Of a stretch of 64,000 bases of DNA, positions 54,403 through 64,000 are shown one piece after another. Made by a program: the position numbers and the translations under genes. The DNA comes from Macrolepiota albuminosa (Eukaryota; Basidiomycota; Agaricomycetes; Agaricales; Agaricaceae). The notes beneath the pieces are model-generated. The model was not told the DNA's origin, did no database searches, and saw only the letters and a list, made by a program, of their open reading frames with translations. The DNA lies in contig JAMWFC010000115.1 of assembly GCA_027475525.1 (NCBI GenBank), forward strand, positions 930,001 to 994,000, in the 5' to 3' direction. Within the stretch, counting starts at the first letter, position 1, and each line of letters begins with the position of its first letter.

Positions 54403-56305
54403 GCTTGACGAATTCGAACGAAATTTGCTTCTTTTTTTATTTTCTGTAAATTGTGTTCTGTATTCAAATCTCGATGTACATTGTAAATCAATGATATTTG
54501 GCTACTGTACAGAGGGTTGGTGTTCGGTTCCTCGTCACTTGTAATTGACATGCTCTGAGTAAGTGTCATTTCAACCTAACTTCGGTCCGGGTGTCAAAGA
54601 TCCATGTCCCAGGATTAGTATTAACATGTGGCCTATGTACTTAGAACTCGGGCTTGGTCAGGTAGCTCGGAAGCCGTGAACTTGAACGTGATTTCCGTAT
54701 GTAGGTCCAATCAATCATCTGTGATCTCATTGATGCCCCAGCTTCTCCCGCAGAGTCCAGCATCGAAACCTGGGGTGTTTGATGTCATCCGAGGCGAGGT
54801 CTACCGGAGAATTCCCCATAGGCCTGAGTCTACTTTTCAAGCATGGACGTACATATACCACGATAATAAGCATGAATGAATGCCTAAACTGGCGTTCGCT
54901 CTTCCCGAGCGGCTTCTGGGTATATCTGGTTTCAACCCATATTTCTCTGTCCGAAAAATCCGAAAGGCCTTATCACTTGGCGAACGCTCTCTTGGCGCCG
55001 ATTTGAGAAGACATATAGGAACTTGCACTCTGAGTTCCATGTGGCGCCGTACGTAGCGGTAACCCCGGTTAATAACTGCCATCAATTCCACCGCCTAATG
55101 TTTTTAGAAATTTCCTTTATCGGAGGGTCCGAAAGTTAGCGAGATGATGTGCCATGTGGTGCCATATTAGTTCCTGAGGTACCGCTCGTTGCATTTCGAT
55201 CCAAAGCAGCCATTACTTGAGTGGTTATGTAGATTCATTCAAAGACTGACGGTCGCTGAATATTACAGAATCGCGACGAAGCGCACGCCGGGGCACACAA
55301 GTGTCTCGTCATCCTTCCGTTTTCAATGACCGTCGGCTGCCATTGATCGCCAATCAAAATGGTGACGTCTGATGGAGACGGTGCAATGCCCCTGATGCTA
55401 AGTCGTCTGAACCTCATGGAAGAATGGTCTTGGGCAAGTCTGCCTTGACGACTCTTGACGCGGACGTGTCACAGAGAAGCGGGGAAAGAAGGGTTCCGTT
55501 CTAATGCGCAGATGTGTTCCCTGTAACGGATCTTGCAGATCGGTGTAAATGTATGAGTTGGTTATACTCCTCGAATGCGCTCGTATTGCTACAGGTTGTA
55601 TAATTCCATGGACTCCCTCTGGCTTATCGGCTCCCAAAATCCAAGCAGATGTGGCGTTGTTTGGACGTAAGCGCTGAGGTTATCTTTTTTTTCTCACTGG
55701 AAAAAGGAAAGGCGCGGACTTGCCAGGGCTGTGTAAGAAAATGATTGGAAGTTTTTGTGACCATTCATTCCATTGATCATGGATCTTTCTTCGACTTCAC
55801 GTGACTCCAACTTCCTTTTTGCACTGATAATTTGTGGACACTGGAGGCCTTGTAATGGCCGTAACGTTGACCTTATTCATGCATATGAAGAGTCGACCTG
55901 AATCACTTGTGTAGATTCGTTGAGATCACTTTTCTGTCGCAGGTACATTGACATGTGGGTGTAAGGGACGAAGAGGTACGGTCATCCCTGCTCCAAGCCA
56001 AGCGTTATCTTCTGAGCAAAGGAATAGTCTCCGGATGTTATCGGAGGTGCCAAAGGCGTATCCCTCACGGGTCCCAGCCAATATACTTTGATAGATCTCG
56101 ATCGTTGAATATAAAAAAATTCGATTCGGGCTTGGTTCGGACACTCGATCGTTTCTACTACGCGGAATTTGGATTGCCGAGTTGTGCTAATTTTCCTTAT
56201 ATTCGCTTATGTTTCCAGTCTTAATGAGGCACATACAAGCCATATCTTACTGGCCCTTCTACCCTTACCCTCACGACGTTTCCGGTACCAACCCCATACC
56301 CAACT
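54403..56305. other. Intergenic region between Pil1-family gene and permease
   Basis: About 1.9 kb without a supported gene; likely the 3' UTR of the upstream gene and the promoter region of the permease. Confidence 0.5.
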
Positions 56306-59023
56306 ATGGTGCCCGAGAAAGTGTATGAGGACTTCGACGTTTCAAGCAACTTAAATTCTGCACCGCAAGATGGATTTTACGACCCGTCCAAGGAGTCCGT
56401 ATGGACACGCATCGGTCTTTCGTTCGAGAGTTTCAAACGTGCGCCTGGAACTACAGGGTATGTGTGTCCTCATCCTCTCGATTCTTCGTACTAAGGAGCT
56501 ACAAACAGAGGCATTCAGATTGCTGGAGAGCTCGAGGGAGTGGACAAGGAGAAGTTGCGGGCTGATAATCCGATGCTGCAGCAGAAGATGAAGCCACGGC
56601 ATTTGGCAATGATTGCTGTCGGTACGTTCCATGTTCAAATGAGTTAAGTTTGCTTCATCATTGACCTTACTTGACAGGCGGTAGCATCGGTACAGGTCTC
56701 TTCGTCGGTTCCGGTTCAGCGCTGAACGCTGGCGGCCCTGCTGGTGTCATGATCGCGTGGATCCTAATGGGTCTCATGTTGATCAGTGTGACGCAGGTGA
56801 GTTTAACGTTGTCCTTGAGTTAGAGAGCAATCCATCTCAATGTCCGGCAGGCTCTTGGTGAAATGTGTATCCTGTACCCGGTCTCCGGTGGCTTCTACAC
56901 GCTCTCTAAACGTTTTTTGGACCCTTCTTTCGCTTTTGCTATGGGATGGAACTACTATCTGCAATGGGCAGTCGTACTTCCACTTGAAATCACGGTCGCT
57001 GGAACCACGGTGCAGTATTGGACAGATAAAGTACCAATAGCAGCTTGGATCACCGTATTTTGGGTCGTTATCGGTGAGTTGCGTCTTCTAGCTTGCTCTT
57101 TTCATTTATGCGCTAACCCCTGTTACTAGTCATTGTCAGTGTCTTTGGAACTCTTGGCTATGCCGAAGAAGAGTTCTGGTCATCATGTTTGAAACTTCTT
57201 GTGGTTGTCATGTTCATTTTCATCGGAATGTAAGCCGCGATGCTCGATCACCCTTTTCCTATCTTCAACGTACCTTTGATAGCATTTGTATTTGCGGCGG
57301 CGGTCCTAAGGACGGAGCGTACGGGCAATACATTGGTGCCAAGTACTGGCACGAACCAGGCGCTTTCGCACATGGATTCCCCGGCGTGTGCGCTGTATTT
57401 GTCACTGGTATGTCCCTTTTACGTTTAGATGAATGTTTGATTAAGCTCGGGACAAAATAGCTGCATTCGCATTCTGTAAGAGGATATCTTGCAGTTCTGG
57501 CATGCTCTTGCTTAAAACTTTCTTTCCAACAGCTGGCACTGAGTTGATCGGGTTGGCAGCGAGCGAGACCCCTAACCCTCGCGCTACCATGCCTGGCGCT
57601 GTCAAAGGAACCTTCTGGCGTATCGTAAGTTTCCGTTGCATTCCTTTAACGTTCGTTGACACTTTGCCTGTTTGCTAACCTGGTGTTTCTAGACTATAAT
57701 CTACGTGACGTCGCTCTTGATCATTGGAATGTTGGTTCCCTATAACGAGCCGAGGCTCCTTGGCGGTAGCGGCGCTGGTATGCCATTGTTTCCCCTCCTA
57801 TGCGTATTTAAACTCATCATCAATGAAGCTGCCTCTCCCTTCGTCATCGCTCTCGATCATGCTGGTATCAAAGGTCTTAATCGTACGTCAACGCAGCACT
57901 CCGCGGACAAACATTCTAACATTTCTACCGTAGATTTCGTCAACGCCACCATCTGCGTTTCTGTCCTGTCCATTGGCTTGTCGTCAGTTTATGCCGGATC
58001 ACGAACTCTGACTGCCCTCGCCGAAACAGGATACGCACCGAGGATCTTCTCATATGGTACGTTAATTGATGTCAACGTCTTTGTTTCATGAATGCTGAAT
58101 GGTTCCTTCGCAGTTGACAAGTCATCTCGCCCCTTGTGGTCTGTCGTAGCGACTCTACTCTTCGCTCCACTTGCATATATCAATGTCGCCGCTGCGGGGA
58201 ACACAGTCTGTAAGCATAAATTCAATTTTTCAAGTTCTCGGTTATACTAAGCTCTTATGAAGTCACATGGCTCGTCGCTCTTTCTGGCCTTTCGACGATC
58301 TTTACCTGGATGGCTATCTGCCTTTGCCAGTATGTGTTCAACCGTTGACAAATGTGTGCAGTTCTGATCATTATCTTTGCAGTATCCGCTTCAGGATGGC
58401 TTGGGTTAGGCAGGGTCATTCTATAGAAGAACTGCCCTTCAAGGCCCTCGGCGGCGTTTGGGGATCGTGGTTCGGTATCATCCTCTTGGTTCTAGTTCTG
58501 ATCGCCCAGTTCTATATTGTGAGTCCACTATCTATAGTACATCGTACGTGCAGTCAAACTCACGATGTTTCCCTAGGCGATATGGCCTATTGGCGGCATG
58601 AGCGATGACCCCAAGGAAGTCGCGAAAAATTTCTTCTGTTCGTACCTTTGTCTGCTTCGTCCGCTATCACGCTTTTTGACGATAAACCAACTCTCATGTA
58701 CAGCGAGTTACCTTGGTTTCCCCATTGTCCTTCTCTTTTGGATTGTGGGTTACATCTGGAAGAGGACGCTGCCTAAGCCAATTGACGAGATTGACCTTGA
58801 CGTACGTCTTTACTTGCATCATGACATGTTTGAACATTTACTCACGTATGTCGATGCTTTAGACTGGTCGCAAGAGTTGGCTCACTGTTGAGGAGATGCG
58901 CGCGGTATGTCACTTCTAGTGTAGTCTTCCTTCTACCGATACTAATCATTTTCATAGTATCGTGAAACGCGCCAAAACGCACCTCTTTATGTTCGGATAT
59001 ACCGGATGTTGTTCTCAAATTGA
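56306..59023 (+). CDS. Amino-acid permease (yeast amino-acid transporter family)
   Basis: ATG at 56306, many short introns (first 56458-56508, second 56632-56677), TGA at 59021-59023; about 540 aa. The first membrane helix has the family hallmark [16 protein letters not shown], preceded by LKPRHLAM-like [12 protein letters not shown]. Others follow: [68 protein letters not shown], and the C-terminal [16 protein letters not shown]. Twelve helices are expected. These proton symporters take up amino acids at the plasma membrane; the specificity cannot be told from sequence. The C-terminal tail ([15 protein letters not shown]) is typical of GAP1/AGP1-like proteins. No frame damage seen. Confidence 0.92.
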
Positions 59024-59741
59024 TCGTAGTCTTTTCTCTTGTGGTGTAATCAATCTCTATAATACCCTGTAATGTTTTGTGGTCGGCACTGTTCGTTGTT
59101 ACGATACCTAATGAATTTTATTTTTCTTGCATGCAAAAATACTTTCCCTTGTCTGTGTTCTAGCCCTGTTTATGCAGATATGTTAGGAGTGTGAGTCTCT
59201 GCAGGAGTACACTTTTGTAAGGGGACTAACACATAGAAACTTTGACCTGTATTTGGGATACTCGACCACGTAGATTTTTACCGTGGCACAATCTATAGAG
59301 TACCTGATCCGCCTCTTTCACAGAAGGCTGTCTTTCTCGGTATCCATTTGCCTCCATACAGGTGGATTATATAATCAGCACCGACAAGGGCATAAGGTTA
59401 TCCCGCCTGGGTACGGTTGACGGTTTGTGTGGCCGGTCGTGATTGAAGGAGATATGGGCCGCAAAAATGGTCATGCCCCCCCAGGTTTCCGGAATCGCAT
59501 CGGGATGACGAATCGACTCGGCGACGAGTGGATCAGTTTTGTGTATCGACGTGAATTTTTCTTCCTTTCACTGTACACCGGCTCGATGAGCTGACCTTAT
59601 TCTACTTTCCCTTCTAACTGATGATAACTTCGAAAAAGCGGCAGCTAGTTGACTGACAACCAAGTTTCGCTAAACTCCACTCTGTAAGCATTTGAAATTG
59701 GCCATCACCTTGAAGTTAACAAGGATATACGGTTGATACAT
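59024..59741. other. Intergenic region
   Basis: No gene recognised. The right end forms the promoter of the next gene. Confidence 0.5.
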
Positions 59742-59766
59742 CACGTGTGGCGGCGCGACCCACGTG
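59742..59766 (+). promoter_or_regulatory. Paired CACGTG boxes upstream of the basic nuclear protein gene
   Basis: Two palindromic CACGTG E-boxes at 59742-59747 and 59761-59766, 19 bp apart and 114-138 bp before the start codon. CACGTG is the site of Cbf1/Pho4/USF-type bHLH factors; use in this fungus is inference. Confidence 0.55.
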
Positions 59767-59879
59767 ACAGTGTTTGTGCATGCTTGTCAATCAACCAAGG
59801 ATTCGAAATCCAACGCGTCTCTCTTCTCCCACTCGCCCATCTCTCGCCCCAATTTTGCCATCCATCCCGCTGTTCTATC

Positions 59880-60713
59880 ATGCCCAGGAAAGCAGCTGCT
59901 ACAGCTACAGAGGGGTCTACCGAGGCTCCAGAGCCCCGCCGTTCTTCACGCATCAAGGACCTTCCCAAACCTGAACCGCCAGTGAAGAAAGCGGTGAAAC
60001 CTCGAGCGAAGAAGGCCGACAAGGAGAAGCAGGGCGAAGGTGAGGCTAAGGACGACAAGCCTAAGTCGGCGAGGGGGAAGAAGCGCAAAGAGGCTGAAGC
60101 TGAAGAGCCAAATGGCGAGGCTGAGCCTAAGCCTGAGGCTGAAGCTGAAGCGGGGACGGAAGAGCCTCCCGTGAAGAAGGTCAGTTTTCAATCTGTGTTG
60201 CTGAGTGATTTGACCTAATGACGATGCTTTCTAGACCAAACCCGCATCCAAGGCTGGTGCGAAACCGGCCTCCAAGGCCGCTGATAAACCTTCTTCCAGG
60301 GCCTCTGCGAAACCATCATCGAAGGCATCTGCTAAACCTGCGTCTACCGCTGCTGCTAAGCCTTCTTCAAGAGCATCTGCCAAACCTCCCTCCCGGGGTG
60401 GCTCTAAGAAACCCGCTTCGAAGGTTCGTTGCGTCTTCTTTACTTGGTGTCTTGCCCTATTCAAGATATCAAAACATCACTCTGTCGAATGTGCTAAATC
60501 TGTATCCCATTGTCTTTAGGCTGATGCTCCCGTTGTCGAAGGTCAAGAACCTGTCTCAGCTGCTGGCGAGACTATCGCTGAAGATCCTGAGGCCGAGGCT
60601 GCGGCCGAAGGCGCCACTGCAGAAGACCCTGCAGACGAGGCACCTGCGGTATGTATGTATCACAGTTTGGATAGGTGGAGCGCCATTTGATACATATGAT
60701 GTAGGAGGCTTAA
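59880..60713 (+). CDS. Small Lys/Ala-rich chromatin-type protein
   Basis: Exons 59880-60179, 60235-60423, 60520-60648 and 60705-60713 join in phase to about 208 aa. The N-terminus has an R-R-S-S-R-I-K motif and Pro/Lys-rich stretches; then RGKKRK and an acidic Glu/Ala/Pro run. Exon 2 consists of about eight repeats of the type K-P-A/S-S-K/R-A, resembling the Lys/Ala/Pro tails of linker histones. Exon 4 encodes only two residues before TAA; the C-terminus is acidic. No globular winged-helix domain of histone H1 is present. A DNA-associated, HMGA- or H1-tail-like role is likely but inferred from composition. Paired CACGTG boxes lie upstream. Confidence 0.78.
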
Positions 60714-62005
60714 GCTTGAGTCATTCACTTCCCGTTCCGTCCATACATCTTAGCTTCATCCCGCCATTCATCGTCCCGTAGTCGCGCATGTCGGACGGCC
60801 TCGTACATGTTATTATCGGAGCTCCACTGCTATTCTGCAGCCAGCCTACGAAGACCCAAACAACCTGATTCTTGGCTTTTTCCTCCCCTTGCTCGTCTCA
60901 TTTCTGAAAAAAGAATTTGTCGCGCTTTGCTATCTTTTTTGATTTCGTCCCCTTATCTTATTTTTCCTTTTTTCTCTCTCTATCATTTAACCTATTTCTA
61001 TCCCCCTCCCTCCGATGTATGTGTGTGTGTGTACTATGTTCGTACGTCCCAGAGCGCATTAGGCGTATAGCATCTTATCTTCCCAACATAGTCGTCGTTC
61101 CGTGTATCCCTTTCTAGTCTATTTATCGGCGATGCCTTTCCTCCCCCTTGTACCCCGTCTCTTCCCCCAACAACTCTTCGCCGCCCTTTAAAAGGTTCGT
61201 CATACTTTTGTAGGTGTCGTTATATATATCTTGTATCCATGCGCTGTTTTGATTGGGGTTTGAATGATCATACATGTCTAGTCCATGTAAAGTATTACCG
61301 AAAGGATCTGGTCTTATCTCAAGCTCACCAATCTCTGACTTGTCACCAGTGCTTTCATTCAGGTCGTGATTACATACCTAAGTCTTGTGGTGACCATGGA
61401 AAAATGATGTATGATGATTATATCCGTTTATATCGTCGACAAGACACAATACAGGGCTAAGAGGTCGGATAAAGTACGTTGCTCTACGCATAGCGTGTAT
61501 CGTATGTAACTAACATCATATATGTGTGATATAGACTTGATCGCGGACGGCAAATTGAATGGGCTCCCGTCATATTTGTCATTCTGCCATAGTACCTCTA
61601 AGATATGTGCATGTTTCACACTATTAAAGAATCCTGAGATGCCAGCGGTCAGTTATGGACTTGACTTCACCTGACCGTGTGCTACTTACATATTTCCTAT
61701 AATGTGAGCAGAACATTGTTTTAGAACTGATAAGGCAGCCTCCAAATTATATGGATAGGTCTCCTCTTTTTCCTCTTCTTTTTTATTTAGTATAATTTCT
61801 CTCTTTTTGCTTTTTACTTCAGTTATATTTTTAGCTTCAGACCCTTGCAACTGCTCTATTTATGTAAATATATTATATTATATATATGAATATACATGTA
61901 TACGTATCTGAGTAAAAGGAGGGAAAAAAACAGCAACAAGATAGATCATGGGCATGCCATGCTAGCAACAGCCCATACAAGCAAGTGATATATAGATCTT
62001 CAAGT
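60714..62005. other. Intergenic region
   Basis: Pyrimidine-rich stretch at 60890-61020 with a short TG repeat (61018-61033), then AT-rich sequence with TATATTATATTATATATATG at about 61867. No supported gene. Confidence 0.5.
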
Positions 62006-63953
62006 TCATGCCTGTTGGTATTCAACCACACCCATCTCACCTACATGCCAAAGCTTGATGAATTGAAGATTGGCCTTGTTACCAATAACAATCAAATCCT
62101 CCAGTGTGCGCTCTTTGCCGTTTTGTAACACCATCATGCCCAAATCCATATTGTACTGTCTGATTCGTCCCACGCCGAAGTTAGGAAGTATGGGCGCCGG
62201 TGCCTCAGTGAACACATAATTTGATGTATTCGTGCGATTCACATGCTCAAGGACGTATTCGTCTGTATTACGTAGTCATCAATGAGTATAGCCAAGTATG
62301 GTCAGAAACTCTTCAGAGGAGCCACGTACGAACAAGGACACGAGCACCAGGCTTGAGGACTGTGTGTATATTACGAAGGATTTGGACACAAGCTTCGTCA
62401 GGCCAATCGTGTCTGATATCGATTATTAATAATTCGGTCCTTGCATTTGAACATGAGCCTTCAAGTCCTCACATGATATTCTTCAACTGGGGTTGCTTGT
62501 TGAGTTACAGAGGCCGAAACATGCGGTGAATATACTCACGTAGTATACATCACATCCTGCAATTGGCGATTCAACAAAGAAATCCATAGCCTTGAACTCA
62601 ATTCGTTTTTCGGCAACTGCGGAAGGCAAAAGTCTCGGCCAAACTTCCGTTTTTGCCTGAACAATACGATCAGGTAGGTCTTGAAGCTTTAATTGTAGGT
62701 TTGGGAAGGCTTTGACGAGTTCCATAGCCATGAGGCCAACGCCTCCGCCGACATCGTTGACTGTAGTTCCAGGAGAATACATTTTCCAAGGAAAGTCTAC
62801 CCTTTCTAAGGGTCACATCCACAGAAATAGATCGCTGAGAACATACCTACAAGAACCGCTGCACTCTGTATAGCATCATTCCAGGCAGCGATTCCGATCC
62901 CAAAGTTCGCTCCCGCTTTGGCTCCCTCTGGGGATGTCTAATGCCGACCGTCTGTAATTGAAAATAGACACCACAGACAACATACCCCAAACTGGCAAAG
63001 AGAACCCTTGTATCCGGTCAACTTGTTCCACGCGGATCGGGTAATTTCTTGCGAATTTCCCCAGTCCGGATCAGCCAAAACATCGACAAGCTTCGAGGTT
63101 GCATCGTTATTTTCCCCGCAGCTAGATTTGTCAAGTGGATCAGAGATCACTTTTGTAAAGGCTAAGGAATCAGAAATTTACATAAAAGACAGAAGATTTG
63201 ACATGGGATTCGAAGAAAGAAGCTGGAGGCTCAATCGGTTGTTAGCGAAGCAATCTGTGGCGACTGTAAACCAAAAGTATTTAATGTTTATATCGTTAAA
63301 CGGAGGAAAGGCGTCTTTAGTTTTCATTACCTTCTCGGAAAATATGTTTAGTGGCGAGCAGGCGCATGATTCGGCCAAGTTTTTCATGATTTACACCTGC
63401 CCTTTCTCCCATTTCTTTGACATGCATCCCAGATGGCTGCCCTTGAAGAATATCTGCTATCTTAAAGGTAACGACAACCCTCAAGCAGACAGGTTCGTAG
63501 AACTATGAGATGGTAAAAGCATGAATCTTCATAGCAATTCTATAATGAGTACCTGCATCGCCCTCTGTGATAATTTGTGAGACCTGAGGATTTGGAATAA
63601 GAAATTTGGACGTACATTGATTATAGTATGACTCGGTCGTACGAGTGTCGAACACAATTGGGCACATGCACCTTCAAGTAACTGAATTGCATCTCTCATA
63701 TAGTATGACTCGGTCGTACGAGTGTCGAACACAATTGGGCACATGCACCTTCAAGTAACTGAATTGCATCTCTCATGCGAACCGATAATAAGGCTGAGTC
63801 CAATGGATGAGGATCCAGGCTGTTTAAAGAAGGAATAGTCGGGAGCGAAGATTCGAAGTAATGAGATTCAATAATATTTGTTGCATTCTTGATGAGTGCG
63901 ATTAGGTCAGAAACTTGCCCACCAGCAGGGATTTGTAAGGTTGTAGACGCCAT
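62006..63953 (-). CDS. SAM-dependent O-methyltransferase (plant/fungal type, COMT-like)
   Basis: ATG at 63953, stop at 62006-62008, about nine exons. The N-terminal part is a winged-helix dimerisation domain (CLRVVVTFKIADILQ, MHVKEMGERAGVNHEKLGRIMRLLATKHIF). The SAM-binding motif is VNDVGGGVGLMAMELVKAF, followed by LKLQDLPDRI and IEFKAMDFF. The catalytic His is in RHDWPDE, then ILRNIHTVLKPGARVLV, and the end has GKERTLEDL. Such enzymes methylate phenolic hydroxyls in fungal secondary metabolism; the substrate is unknown and no biosynthetic partner lies in the window. A 77-bp duplication (63622) repeats part of exon 1 (MRDAIQLLEGACAQL), so the first exon end and first intron must be judged after ignoring one copy. 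Confidence 0.88.
63622..63776. repeat. 77-bp tandem duplication (probable assembly artefact 8)
   Basis: 63622-63698 is repeated at 63699-63775, with 78 matching positions at offset 77. Lies in exon 1 of the O-methyltransferase gene. Confidence 0.97.
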
Positions 63954-64000
63954 TAAGAGTTGTCACAGATGAGTAGTTTCCGTTCTGCACATTCTGGCAT

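Noticed and set aside
61239..61460. 73-codon ORF with several Cys and His
   Set aside because: No match to a zinc-finger spacing I know and no splice or neighbour support.

Overview
The window is from the nuclear genome of a filamentous basidiomycete, most likely a mushroom-forming agaricomycete. Host genes carry many short introns (about 45-70 nt, GT..AG), and include an eisosome Pil1-family protein, a yeast-type amino-acid permease, a fungal O-methyltransferase, an F-box protein and a mitochondrial carrier. The retroelements (chromovirus-type Ty3/gypsy with bulky accessory ORFs, and tyrosine-recombinase retroelements) are of the kinds common in Agaricomycetes.

Left half (1-32.4 kb) is almost entirely retrotransposon. 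A decayed tyrosine-recombinase (DIRS/Ngaro-like) element fills 1-4.7 kb, followed by a dispersed repeat. From 6.2 to 30.5 kb there is a nested stack, all coding on the minus strand. Gypsy remnant D (6180-7251) abuts an old 933-bp LTR (A, 7252-8170 plus 30521-30534). A is split by gypsy element B (LTRs 8171-8396 and 30295-30520). B's integrase is in turn split by gypsy element C (LTRs 12401-13336 and 22660-23595, flanked by CCAC). C carries gag-protease-RT-RNase H-integrase, and also a spliced antisense gene with a Zn2Cys6-like cysteine cluster. B carries an extra sense-strand ORF of about 1,000 codons downstream of its integrase. Decay is dominated by C-to-T changes, mostly CGA to TGA.

Right half (32.4-64 kb) is mostly host sequence. 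In order: a truncated copy of a mitochondrial carrier gene; an F-box gene; a hairpin plus 60-bp minisatellite; two more copies of the dispersed repeat; the full carrier gene (40968-42895, minus); a U2 snRNA (about 43521-43708); an ABHD12-like serine hydrolase; a fragment of a second tyrosine-recombinase element whose recombinase ORF is open; a low-complexity hypothetical gene; the Pil1 gene; the amino-acid permease; a small basic chromatin-type protein; and an O-methyltransferase.

A technical warning runs through the window. Eight tandem duplications all have a period of exactly 77 bp, in unrelated sequence, and several break reading frames that become open again when one copy is ignored. They look like assembly joins (k-mer overlap of 77) rather than biology. 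No operon-like arrangement or dedicated multi-gene pathway is visible among the host genes.
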